19,556 bases of DNA, taken from positions 1 through 19,556 of the forward strand of contig RXOD01004650.1 of the NCBI GenBank assembly GCA_005223375.1, read 5' to 3'. The notes under the pieces were generated by a model. That model did no database searches, was not told where the DNA came from, and was given only the letters and a program-made list of their open reading frames with translations. Positions 8,030 through 17,513 of this stretch are shown one piece after another. The translations under genes and the position numbers were made by a program. Position 1 is the first letter of the stretch, and the number at the start of each line of letters is the position of its first letter. The DNA is from Amoebophrya sp. AT5.2. Lineage: Eukaryota; Sar; Dinophyceae; Syndiniales; Amoebophryaceae.

Positions 8030-10859
8030 ATGCGGCGTGTTGTGCAAACGGGATTGTTGGCCACCGCGGCCACGGCGGAGTCCGGGCCGAACCCGATTCG
8101 CCGAGTGGTGACCCTCCTGCAGGAAATGGCCACCGAGATCGAAACGGAAGTGGAGAAGGAGGCGAAGGCCTTCGAGAAGTTCCAGTGCTACTGCAAAAAG
8201 AACGACGGCGCGCTCGATGCCAAGACCAAGGAGGCGGCGGCGCTGATTAAGAAGACCAAGGCGGAGGTGGAGGGGCTCACGGGCCAGAAGAAGCAGCTTG
8301 CGGAGGAGCTGAAAAAGCACAGGAAGGACCGGGCCGACGCAAAGGCAAACCTGGAAGCCGCGACGAAGAAGCGCACGGAAGAAAAGACGCAGTTCGACGA
8401 AGCGACCAAAGAGCAGAGAAAGACCCTGGAGGACCTGGACAAGGCCATCTCGGCTCTGGAGAAAGGAATGGGAAAGAGCTTCCTGCAGACGGGAGCCGCC
8501 AGCTACCTGCGCAACGTACTTCGGAGCCTCTTTCTCTCATGTACGATGTAGTTGTTCGGTTCCCGGTATAAATTGAATTTGATGGTGTGAACAAAGCTTC
8601 TGAGCAGAACCAGGTATGTCTCGCCCGCAAGACGCTGTCCGTACTACATGATACTGCTTTCTTCCCGTCGCTCGTTGGTCTGAACATCGATAGATAACTT
8701 AGTTAGAACATTACCGAGGAACAAGCAAAGTAGGCAATGACGTACTATAAACAAAATATTAATATCTTATCAGGTCATCGACTCCAACTCCGCCGCCCTC
8801 TCCATGCTCGACGTCTCTGACCAGGAGATGGTTGCCTCCTTCCTCCAGTCCGGCAAGGACTACGCCCCGGCCTCTGGGGAGATCGTTGGGATTCTGAAGA
8901 TGATGAAAGATAACTTCGACGAGTCCCTCGGCGGCATTCTCGGTGAGGAGGAGAAGGCTGTTGCCTCGTACAAGCAGATGAAGACCACGCTCACGGAGCT
9001 CATCAAGGCTTCCGGCGCCGCCATCGAGAAGAAGCAGGAGCTGAAGGGCGAAGTTGCCGTGAAGATCGTGGAGGGAAAGAACATGGTTTCCACGACCGAA
9101 AAGCAGATGGGCGACGACATGAAGACTGCGGCCGCCCTGAAAGAGGCATGCGGCGGCAAGGGCGACGAGTTCAAGACCCGGCAGGCAGACGCCGCCGCCG
9201 AGGTGGAGGCCATCAACCAGGCGATCGGCGTGTTGAACAACGACGACGCGCTCGACCTGTTCAAGAAGACCGACACCAAGGCGCTCGCGCAGACGTCGCT
9301 CCTGCAGGTGGCTGCCTCGAAGAACGCTCCGCTCGCGAAGGCCGTCGACGAGCTCGCGTCGCTGTCCAAGAACGCCTCCCCGGCGGTCGCCCTGCTGGCG
9401 GTCACTGCGAAGCAGGCGCTGAAGACCGGCGTGGACTTCTCGAAAGTGATGAAGATGATTGACGACATGATCGTGCTCCTCAAAAAGGAAGCTGACGACG
9501 ACATCACCGCGCGCGACACGTGCAACGAGTCCTTCCGCGAATCCGAGGCCGAGAAGAAGGATACCGACCACGCCATCAAGAGTACTATTTCTCCATTCTT
9601 GTGGCTTCTTGACCTTGTTTTCCTTCGATCACGGTTGGCATTTTTGATACCGTACTCGTTATCACAGCTTGCAGCTGAAGTACGCCAACAGCTACACTTA
9701 CAGTTGTACGAGGCGTAGAGCCTCCATATCATCACGACGCGACCTCCTTCACCGCAATTGGTAAATCACGCTTGTCAGGCCTTGGTTCCAAGATTGACGA
9801 GCTCGCTGGCGTGGTTGAGGCTCAGGCCGCCATCATGGAGAAGTCCGCCACCGACATTGCTACGGCCAAGGAGTCCATGGCCCAGGCCACGGAGCAGCGC
9901 AAGACCGATAACGCCGACTTCATCACGGCCGTGGACCTGAACAACCAGGCCGTCGCGCTCATTGGCAAGGCCAAGAACAAGTTGAACAGCTTCTACAACC
10001 CGCAGCTGGTCCCGAAGGAGAAGGCTCCGGAACTCTCGAAGGAGGAGGAGATCGAGGCTGGCTTCCATGAGGTATTCTACTTTTATCAATACAGTACCTA
10101 CCCTCACGCACTCGCGTGTGGACCGAGGAGATCGGCACTGTGATATTGTGTGCGTCCGTACTGATTTACATTTAGATTAATTAACAGGAACTCGAACTGG
10201 AACTCGTCATGCACTTGCTTTCATCACGCATTCGTAAAGACAAGTTTCCATACGCACACACACAGGCCCTGATCCAGAAGCACGTGCAGGGTTTCGTGCA
10301 GCAAATGCCGGAGGGCATGCCGGAGACCTGGGGCGCGGGCGAACGCAAGACCAAGGGCGGCAAGGGCGCCTCCGTCATGGCCCTGATGGACATGCTGGCC
10401 GGCGACATAAACAAGGACACCGACGCCCTGGAGCACGACGAGACCGTCGCCCAGAAGGACTACGAAACGCTGTCGGAGGACTTGGCGGAACAAGTGGTAA
10501 AATGTGTGTGATATGTCTTTAGCCGCTTTAGCTTTTCTCACGACGGATGAGTACGGTAGATGTGCCTCCTCGTCTTTTTACCAAGTTTGGAACGGCTGAC
10601 AAACCAGGCCGAGTCTGAGAAGGCTCTGAACGACGCCACTGCGTCCAAGGCTGCCGCTGAGGAGGAGAAGCAGACCGCCGAATCCACTCTGTCGATGAAG
10701 GAGGAGGAACTCGCCGACGTGAACCAGACCATCGCGGACCTCCACGCGAAGTGCGACTTCATCATCAAGGCCTTCGAGGAGCGCAAGGCGGCTCGCGAGA
10801 ACGAGATCGCGGGCCTGGGTAAGGCCAAGGCCGTGCTTGCCGGGGCCAAGTTCGACTAA
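8030..10859 (+). CDS. Secreted coiled-coil protein of a dinoflagellate-type family, six exons
   Basis: Exons 8030-8515, 8774-9581, 9779-10071, 10188-10205, 10266-10496 and 10608-10859 join through GT-AG introns to 695 residues. The N-terminus is a weak signal-peptide-like segment (GLLATAATA). It is followed by NPIRRVVTLLQEM and a FEKFQCYCKK motif, the hallmark of a large family that I know from dinoflagellate proteomes, where it is usually annotated as hypothetical. Most of the rest is Lys/Glu/Ala-rich coiled coil with repeated 'AL..K' segments, and FYNPQLVPKE is another family-like motif. The molecular function is not known to me, so only a structural or secretory role can be suggested. The ATG at 8030 is preceded by an in-frame stop, but a short upstream exon carrying a stronger signal peptide is possible. 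The 18-nt exon at 10188-10205 encodes ELELEL. Confidence 0.85.
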
Positions 10860-11923
10860 GTGTATTCGAGGAATAAAACTGATTATTCTGTGGCCCTGCG
10901 ACGGTGACTGAGAGTACTCCTCTACCGTTCTTGATATTACGAAAGCACAGGTCGAGCATCTTGTATAGGTACATAATTTAGATTTTTTTCTGGTGTATCA
11001 TCACATGAAGTTTAGTGTTTTCCTCACGATCGTCCTGCGTTTCACTCGACACAGATATTTACGTATTGACAGGTCAGCAACAGAAAATTTGTGCGGGGCT
11101 GATGCGGCGCGGCTCGAAGCTCATCTGAGCGCGTCAAGCCACCAGCGCAAAATTTTCGCACTGTATTATTATCTTTTCTGCAGAATAGGCTGTTAGTTGT
11201 TCTCATCTTTTCCAATAATGCGAAGATTTTTTTCCCTGATTGTATCTACTGGTTGTGACAGAAAAATGAGTACTGCGCGGGCGAAGTGAAAGGAGAAAAA
11301 GAACGGTACAAAGGTGGAACACGAAACCGAAAAGTGGCACTACTGCTCCTGCGCGCCCGTCGTCCACGTGCCCAGCGGACGTCTTCTGCGGTATCTTGTT
11401 CGGACACCAGAACTCCGGGTCAGCACGGTTTATTTGACGAAGCTAGCAGGAGCTCGCCGTGATGTTCGATCGAATGTTCCTACTGTCGTGGATTTCTCGG
11501 AGCCCTTAAGATGCGCGACTCGGGGTCCTTAGATTTAGAGAAGTATTCGTACTGGTACAGCAGGTCGTCGTGTCAAAGTCTTTTATTGTTCTTCTTCTTA
11601 CTTTCGGATATCGATTTCGCGATCAGACGTGTGCTGCGTTCCATGCTCTGATCTATGAGTCAGATGGATACCTTCGTGCATCAGTGGCAAAATCGTAATC
11701 GGTATTTTTTTACCGTGCGTACACGATAACGCATGCTGGAACACGGACACGCGGCTTCTGATACAACACTTACTCTCTGATATAGCTCAAGAAACTGGAA
11801 GTCGAAAAATTTTTACATCACCAGACGCGAAAACTAGCAAACTTGCATGCGAAAAATATATTGTACAAGCACAATGACAATTCATTGAGATTGAGTTAGC
11901 TAACGACACACAATTGTCTCGAA
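10860..11923. other. Intergenic region between the coiled-coil gene and DPM1
   Basis: It begins with the 3' UTR of the coiled-coil gene, including an AATAAA at 10872-10877. It is AT-richer than the genes. A weak imperfect foldback (GAAAATTTGTGCG against GCGCAAAATTTTCGC) spans about 11084-11161. A 72-codon frame at 11314-11532 has only a GTG start and no recognisable product. Nothing else was supported. Confidence 0.6.
10872..10877 (+). promoter_or_regulatory. Possible polyadenylation hexamer AATAAA
   Basis: It lies 13 nt after the stop codon of the coiled-coil gene. The position suits a poly(A) signal. Dinoflagellate-lineage genes often lack this hexamer, so it may be chance. Confidence 0.3.
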
Positions 11924-13786
11924 ATGACTACCCCGGAGGGGCTTTCCGTCGTGATTCCGACGTACAACGAGGTGGATAATGTTGTGCCACTGTGCGAAAG
12001 ACTCTTCGCTGCGCTCCGGAAGGACCTCCCGAACATGCCAAGTGAACTGCTCCTCGTTGACGACGAGTCCGAGGTCTTTCTGTTTCTTCCGTCTAAGCCA
12101 GACATTTAATACACTGAAGTTTAACTTTAATCTTGATTGTGTAACACCTGCTTAGCGAAGATGTACGTGTAGCTGTAGTCGGGGTCCAAAGTGGCGGCTG
12201 CAGGAGGCTACACCAGGTACCCCTTACACCTGAGAGGCTAGTGTGGGCCGGGTCGTTGTCGTTCGGTCCTGTTTCTCCACGTTGTTGCGGCAGCGCGGAC
12301 CACGCCCCAGGTACTCGCCTAGGCTCTTGCTGATGCCAGTAAATTATATGGCGCCGGTTCGGCGACGGCGGCAGCGGTTTGCCATTGTCTAGTATGCCTC
12401 GTGGGGCAACGGCGAGTGCGTGCGCGTGTTACTTAAGTACTTAATCTGTTGGTTTCTTTGTATGACGTGACGCTGGTGGGAGCCGGAGCTGCGGAACCAT
12501 CACCACGCCCCAGCGCTAGGAAGATGGATTATAATCGCCGAACCTGAGTGAACTGCTCCTCGTTGACGACGAGTATGGCTTCGACGAGCTTCACGACTTA
12601 CTTAATTTGCAACTACTTCTTAAAATCTGGCGTGGGTTCTACTGGGGGCGTGAGGGGTTGCAAGGATTTGCAGAGAGGCCTAGACGTCTGGGGGCGGGGG
12701 GCGAACACTGCTCGCAGGGGCGGTGAGGCTGACGAAGTCGCGGTGAATCGGAGGGCAAGCACGGGAGGAGCAGTTCTGCGACGCGACGACATCAACCTGA
12801 TTTCTTTTCTGGATGTAATCATCTCACTGCGAATTTCTCTTATGCTTACTCACGTTCTCAAACTTACATTCTGGGTGGCACAGTAAATCATCACTGTCAT
12901 CAAATTAATAGGGCTCCGACGAAACGGAAAGACTGGTGAAGGATTTGGCGAGCAAAGGATATCCGGTGAGAATACACAGGAGATATCGGTCGGAGGGACG
13001 GGGTCTGTCAAGCGCGGTGATTCTCGGATTCAAAAACGCAAGATACGACGTTCTGCTATGTACGTCTGATTCACTTTGTTCTGCTCCATCTATTCTTGAT
13101 GAGGTTTTTTGATGTTCGACCACCTCACTCAGGAAAAAAAATCCTTACAGCAATGGACGCGGATTTGCAACACGAGCCAGAAGCGGTTCCTGCAGTAGCA
13201 GCACCGGTGATAGACAAGGAGATCGAGCTTACGGTTGGGTGCCGATACATGGACAAAGGCGGAATAGCTTTCGACTGGAGCATGAAGCGACAGATACTTA
13301 GTACTTCTACTTCTATCTTGTGTAGCATTCGCGCAGATGCAGAACAAGACAGAGGCAAAGAATGATGTTAAATGTTGATGCTGCAGTGAAACACTCATGA
13401 CGGAGTTGTGCTGATGCTGGTTCCACAATGAATCAGGTCTCGGAGCCACTGCTCTCGCTCGGGGGCTCTGCAGCTCCAGCGACCCCATGAGCGGTTTCTT
13501 CTGCGTGCGCAAGAAGACCCTTGAGCGCGGGCTCGCGAAGCTAAATCCGATCGGGTTCAAGATAGGGCTCGAGATCATGGCGCGGTGTCAGACTAGCGTG
13601 CGCGACGTCCCCATCATGTTCCAAGAGCGCTTGCACGGCGAGTCGAAGCTCTCGGCAAAGCAAAACGTCGAGTACATCCAGCAGCTGCTGGGCCTCTACT
13701 GGGCCGCGTACGGGCTCCGCTTGACTGTATTCCTGCTGGTCGTGCTCTTCTTCGCCGCACAACTGCTGCGAGTCTGGCTCATGTGA
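11924..13786 (+). CDS. DPM1: Dolichyl-phosphate mannosyltransferase (GT2 family), four exons
   Basis: Exons 11924-12073, 12912-13059, 13151-13300 and 13437-13786 join to 265 residues. The enzyme makes dolichyl-phosphate mannose from GDP-mannose on the cytosolic face of the ER. This product feeds N-glycan, GPI-anchor and mannosylation pathways. Visible GT2 features are VVIPTYNEVDNV near the start, LLLVDDES, the catalytic DAD of MDADLQHEPE (residues about 102-104), SDPMSGFFCVRK, and the acceptor-loop region VPIMFQERLHGESKL. The last ~30 residues form a hydrophobic anchor (LTVFLLVVLFFAAQLL). This matches the membrane-anchored yeast-type form and not the anchorless human type that needs DPM2 and DPM3. 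The ATG at 11924 gives the expected start just before the first strand. Intron 1 (838 bp) contains a copy of the end of exon 1. Confidence 0.93.
12041..12574 (+). repeat. 28-bp exact direct repeat bracketing DPM1 intron sequence (12041-12068 and 12547-12574)
   Basis: The first copy is coding sequence at the end of DPM1 exon 1 (SELLLVDDE). The second is identical over 28 bp and lies 506 bp downstream inside intron 1. Similarity stops sharply on both sides. The second copy is not needed for a DPM1 reading frame, since the next true exon starts at 12912. Confidence 0.95.
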
Positions 13787-14336
13787 CGAGGTTGTATTGG
13801 GAGGATGTGACAAGGACAAGGACAAGGACAGCTACAACATCCTGTTCCTGCTCCTGCTATCCCCGTCGTTAGTGTCCGTGCTAGTTTATCTTTATGTAGT
13901 CTTGCTTCCCGCAGCAAGCGGGGCGCAGAGCCAGACGCACAATGATATCGAGGACGACGAAAATGAAGCAGCGGCGCTCATCTACTTCTTTTATCTTTTT
14001 CGGAGCTAGTGCTCAAATATTTACTGTGCCTGCATGAATATGATGACCGTAGTCCTCCTCGACAGAGGTTCAATAAAAGCCAAGATAGAAATTTCGTTTG
14101 CGACGTCGGTCGGTGATGGTGATCCCGGATAATTCCGCTCACGGTGGGGAAAAAAATTGAAAGAATTTTGGTTGTGGATTAGCGGAGGCTTAGTGCCAGC
14201 GTCTCTTGCTCGCGCCTGTCTCAGTCGTACTACTTCCTCTACCTCTACCTCTTCCACCTGTTGAGATATTACTAACTTTAAGTACGTACATCTACATTCC
14301 TTGTATACTCGCTCCTTCTTCTGCAACTTCAAAACA
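13787..14336. other. Intergenic region downstream of DPM1
   Basis: It contains three ACAAGG units at 13810-13827 and an AATAAA at 14072-14077 that could end the DPM1 transcript. A 70-codon hydrophobic frame (13797-14009) lacks an ATG. No convincing exon was seen. The 5' leader of the next gene must lie just before 14337. Confidence 0.55.
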
Positions 14337-16016
14337 ATGAGCATGGCGGGGACTGCTCCTGAAGAGACGCAAGCGTCTGCTCGACGAGAGTTCGCGGAAG
14401 AGGAGAGAGCTTTAGATGATGCAGCTGTAGTTGTTGATGCTCAAGACGCCGGAGCCAACGCCGAACATGCTGCGGCCATTGCCGAACGGGACTCGTCAGT
14501 CCTGCCCCCCGTCCCCGCTGCTCCACGACCCGACGCTCCCCCTATACCACGGACAAGCACATCAAGCTCGGCCCGCCTCCTCTGGATGCGCGTGACGCGC
14601 CTCGTGCTCATCTGTTACTTCGTCGCGGTTGTCCTTTATGGCGGAACCAGCTGGTGAGTGACAAACTCTGGGATGTAGCAGTCACGGAGGTGTGCCTTCA
14701 TTTGCCGTTTGTTTCCCTTCGAGAACCTAGCTAGTGCACAGTGAGAGTAGGGCTAGGCGGGGTTGGTCGTGTTGTTCGATAGCGCCTTGGCGCCTTCCCC
14801 CGTTCCCAACCGTCGGCTCCCTGCTACTGCCAAAATGGAGCATCTCTGAAAACGCCTGGCGCGTGCGCTCGCGCTGGGCGGAGCAGAGCGCCTCATTAAT
14901 CGGCACCCGCCGTCATCGTTAGAGGGATCCATTTTTGTCTGTCTCTTGCCATTTTTTCAGAACAAACTAATACGTGCCAGCTGGCCCCCGTCCCTTCATA
15001 TCCTCCGGTTCGTTGCGTCCTTCGGTCTCACCGCATCCTTTCTACTCTGGGACCTGCTCTCCGACGTGTTGCTCTTCTTCATGGGCGTGTTCTTCCTCAA
15101 GGAAGACAAGTTCATTCGCCCCGTGCACGAACTGCTTCGGCGGTACACGATCCTGGGACGGTGCTGCCCGCGCGGGGGTGTACTGGAGAGCGGGCTGGTC
15201 TTTCTGTTCTGCTGCTTCCTGCACTGCGCCGGGGAGTTTTTTCAACTCTCCCAACCGCTATACGCGTTCGGAAACGCGTGTAGCGCGAAAACCACAATCG
15301 AGGAGGCCTTCACCGAGCACGCGCGATCATCGGGTCCACCAGGAGGGAGTGAGTGCGACTGGCTAGCAGGCAGTGGTGGGGGGCGGGGGGTGGAAGAAGT
15401 AGACGTGGAGCCCCCAGCTGCAGCAGCAGGCGTCGGCGTTGATGGGGCGGAGCTTTCGTCGTCGAGGGAAGATGGTCTCCAGGATGGGCAACGATACGAT
15501 CGCGACCGCAATGCGAAGTTAAAGGTCGCAGATGATCATGTTCCCGTTGCAGCGGTTGAGGACAGCACTTCAGGAGGGGCACTCGCACTGGAGGGCGCGG
15601 AAGCGGATTTGCTCCGAGAGAACGCGGGCAAAGCGCTGCAGAGCCTGTTCGTGTTTGACGAGCGCGAGTCGCGGCGGTCGCGGCACTACGCGCGCGCCTG
15701 GCACGTACGGCTCCGCGGCTGGCTGCACCTGCTGCTGCACAAAGTCGAGCAACTCATCGAGGAGGCCGACGGCCGCGGCCCTCAAGCTGGGCAAGAGTTT
15801 CGCAACCGGTTGCGCGCCGACTTAGTGGAGCTCGCGCAGGCCGAGCAGCTTCGCTGGGGCGTGGTGACAGCCTGCTTCTTCCTGGTTTGCCTGTGCAAAG
15901 CGCTGCTCCTGATCACCAGCTCCAAGCTCGTGAAGGCCGCCCAGGCCGAGCGGAGGGCAGCGGGTGGCCCGCAGGGCGCATTTCTCTTCGATGATGCTGG
16001 GGACGCGTTCTTATGA
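14337..16016 (+). CDS. Multi-pass membrane protein of unknown function, two exons
   Basis: Exons 14337-14653 and 14981-16016 join in phase to 450 residues. The ATG sits in an AAACA-ATG context. The N-terminal ~80 residues are acidic, then Pro/Ser-rich, and presumably cytosolic. Hydrophobic segments follow at residues about 90-104 (VLICYFVAVVLYGG) and 111-138 (LRFVASFGLTASFLLWDLLS and on), then about 167-183 (LESGLVFLFCCFLHCAG) and 397-415 (GVVTACFFLVCLCKALLLI). A ~200-residue loop between the last two is Gly/Ala/Glu-rich, then charged and helical. No family was recognised. The product could be a membrane scaffold or transporter-like protein, but nothing in the sequence decides this. Confidence 0.72.
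14654..14980 (+). mobile_element. Possible third member (copy C) of the introner-like family
   Basis: This 327-bp intron (GTGAGT...CAG) contains GCATCTCTGAAA at 14840-14851 and GCGCCTTGGCGC at 14782-14793. Both occur in copy B, though in the opposite order. The ends carry an 8-bp direct repeat, CCAGCTGG, at 14647-14654 and 14977-14984, so the splice sites fall within or at the edge of the repeat. Membership in the family is weaker than for A and B. Confidence 0.45.
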
Positions 16017-16981
16017 ACCGAGGCTTGCTGCTAACTGAGGAACTGCTTTATAGCAATTGGTGGCGGGGGGAGGTTATTGCAGGTGACGAGACTACCCCTC
16101 GCCCTATTCCTGCGCTCGCGCCTGGCGATTCAGAGATGCGCCAGTACCACAGGACACAGGATGAGCACCCTAATGCTTATTGTAGCTTATTGGTGAGGCT
16201 GAGGTGGTGTGCACTGAAGGACCATAATTGTCAACACATATAGGAAAGTAGGGGGGATGGGTCTGTCTGCGGTCCTAAACCTAAGGTGCCACCTGCCAAG
16301 ATGGTCGAATGTCCAACCCCAGCCTGCAAGTGGTCTAAGGCAAGGAAAGGGCCGCAAGTTTTGCTGCGTGACAGGAGCTTCACTCAACACACTTTGTTTT
16401 CTGACTATTTTCTTAGCCCACTTTCGGCAGACACGGTCTTCGTGCTGGACAACAAATCTATATTGAGAAAGTAAGAGGAAAATACACAGTACAACCAGCC
16501 GCCGCATATACAGCAGCTGACCTGTTAGCATCAACCCCTGTCATAGTTCTTCGCTCGTCCTCGACCAAACAGCAATCTCCTTGGGGGCGGCGTGTTCCCG
16601 GCTGGTGCCGGTGGGGCCCCGTCTGGGAGGAACACTGCGGAGGGACAGCAAGAGCAAGACGCAGCTGCGAACCAGGGCGCGTCAGGTAGTTTTCTTGGTG
16701 GGGGAGGAGGCGGGGGTGCACCGGCAGCTGCTCGGTTGCAACCGTGGCGGCCCTTCGAAGGAAAAGCCTATCGACTGAACGATCACGCGTCCCCGGACTA
16801 CAAAACAAAAGCTCCTTCTACTTGTTCTACGGCGGATGAAATACGAATCGGGGGTGAAGAAGGTTTCTCGCTGGCCACGTCAGCAGCTGCAACGGCGGCG
16901 GTACGGCTGGAACTTCAACCCATACAAGAACAAGAGGGTTTGAGTTCCAGTCGTACCCTAGCGGAGGACGGTGAAATATAG
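16013..16981 (+). CDS. Gly/Ala-rich protein of unknown function, three exons, start uncertain
   Basis: Exons 16013-16192, 16244-16470 and 16573-16981 join in phase to 271 residues ending in TAG. Introns are 51 bp (GTGAGG...TAG) and 102 bp (GTAAGA...CAG). The middle exon holds a Cys-containing stretch (KMVECPTPACKWSKARKG) and the last exon a Gly-run linker followed by RPFEGKAYRLNDHASPDYKT. No family was recognised. The ATG at 16013 overlaps the stop of the preceding gene as ATGA, which is odd for a eukaryote. Alternatives are a start at the ATG at 16136 after an acceptor (cis or trans) near 16083 or 16133, or that these exons belong to the preceding gene through an intron that removes its stop. 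Confidence 0.42.
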
Positions 16982-17513
16982 GGAAACTTGTTCTTGCTTC
17001 AACATGGGAAAAGCGGCATGATGTCCACCTGGTGCTCCTGCTATATGAATGCGCAATTTTGAATTTTCGACATCGAGGCAGTGTCCTCTCGGTCCTCTCG
17101 TTGTTCGGAGCTGGAAGTAGCTGTCCCTTGAATTGCGATCAACCAATGGCAATGCGGTCGTGCCCTCCACATCATGAAAATCAAACACCGATCATACAAA
17201 CATATTTTCTATGAAAAATTTATACATAGATTTAGAAAGATACGGTTAAGGGGTCAAGATACGGTTAAGGGGTCAGGTTGGCCCTTCATCCATTGACGTG
17301 TAATAATTCAGCAGCACCAGCGACGAAGTACTGAGGTGTAACTTAACAATCACGCCAAGTAAGCCGCATGGACAACAGCTAGTGATACTGTTGTAGAATT
17401 TCACGTGCGAGACTTCATTTTTTGATCGTTTTTTCACACGACACGCCGACGTGTGAAGTAGCTGCCAGTGATCGCCAGCAGTGAGCCATCAATCCCATAG
17501 GTCGAACAACGAC
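16982..17513. other. Intergenic region upstream of the Vms1-like gene
   Basis: No gene was recognised. It holds a two-unit tandem repeat at 17238-17275 and an AT-rich patch at about 17190-17235. The promoter and leader of the following gene should lie in its right half, but no motif was identified. Confidence 0.6.
17238..17275 (+). repeat. Two exact 19-bp tandem units
   Basis: The unit AGATACGGTTAAGGGGTCA occurs twice head to tail in the intergenic region. No function is evident. Confidence 0.95.

Noticed and set aside
8759..9735. Reverse-strand frames of 270 and 291 codons opposite the coiled-coil gene
   Set aside because: Composition is Leu/Val/Gly- or Ser-rich and explained by the antisense of Lys/Glu/Ala coiled-coil codons. 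The + strand carries the recognised family and consistent splice junctions.
11314..11532. 72-codon frame in the intergenic region
   Set aside because: It starts only with GTG, has no similarity I recognise, and lacks flanking exons.
12041..12822. DPM1 spliced by joining the two 28-bp repeat copies (direct-repeat splicing)
   Set aside because: The sequence after the second copy does not continue the DPM1 fold and stops after about 50 codons. The GT-AG join 12073 to 12912 gives GSDETERLV, as the family requires.
13797..14009. Hydrophobic 70-codon frame after DPM1
   Set aside because: It has no ATG start, begins in a simple repeat, and has low-complexity composition with no splice partner.
14021..14344. 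Reverse-strand 107-codon frame
   Set aside because: It has no recognisable domain and overlaps the leader of the + strand gene at 14337. Length is within chance for a gene-free stretch.
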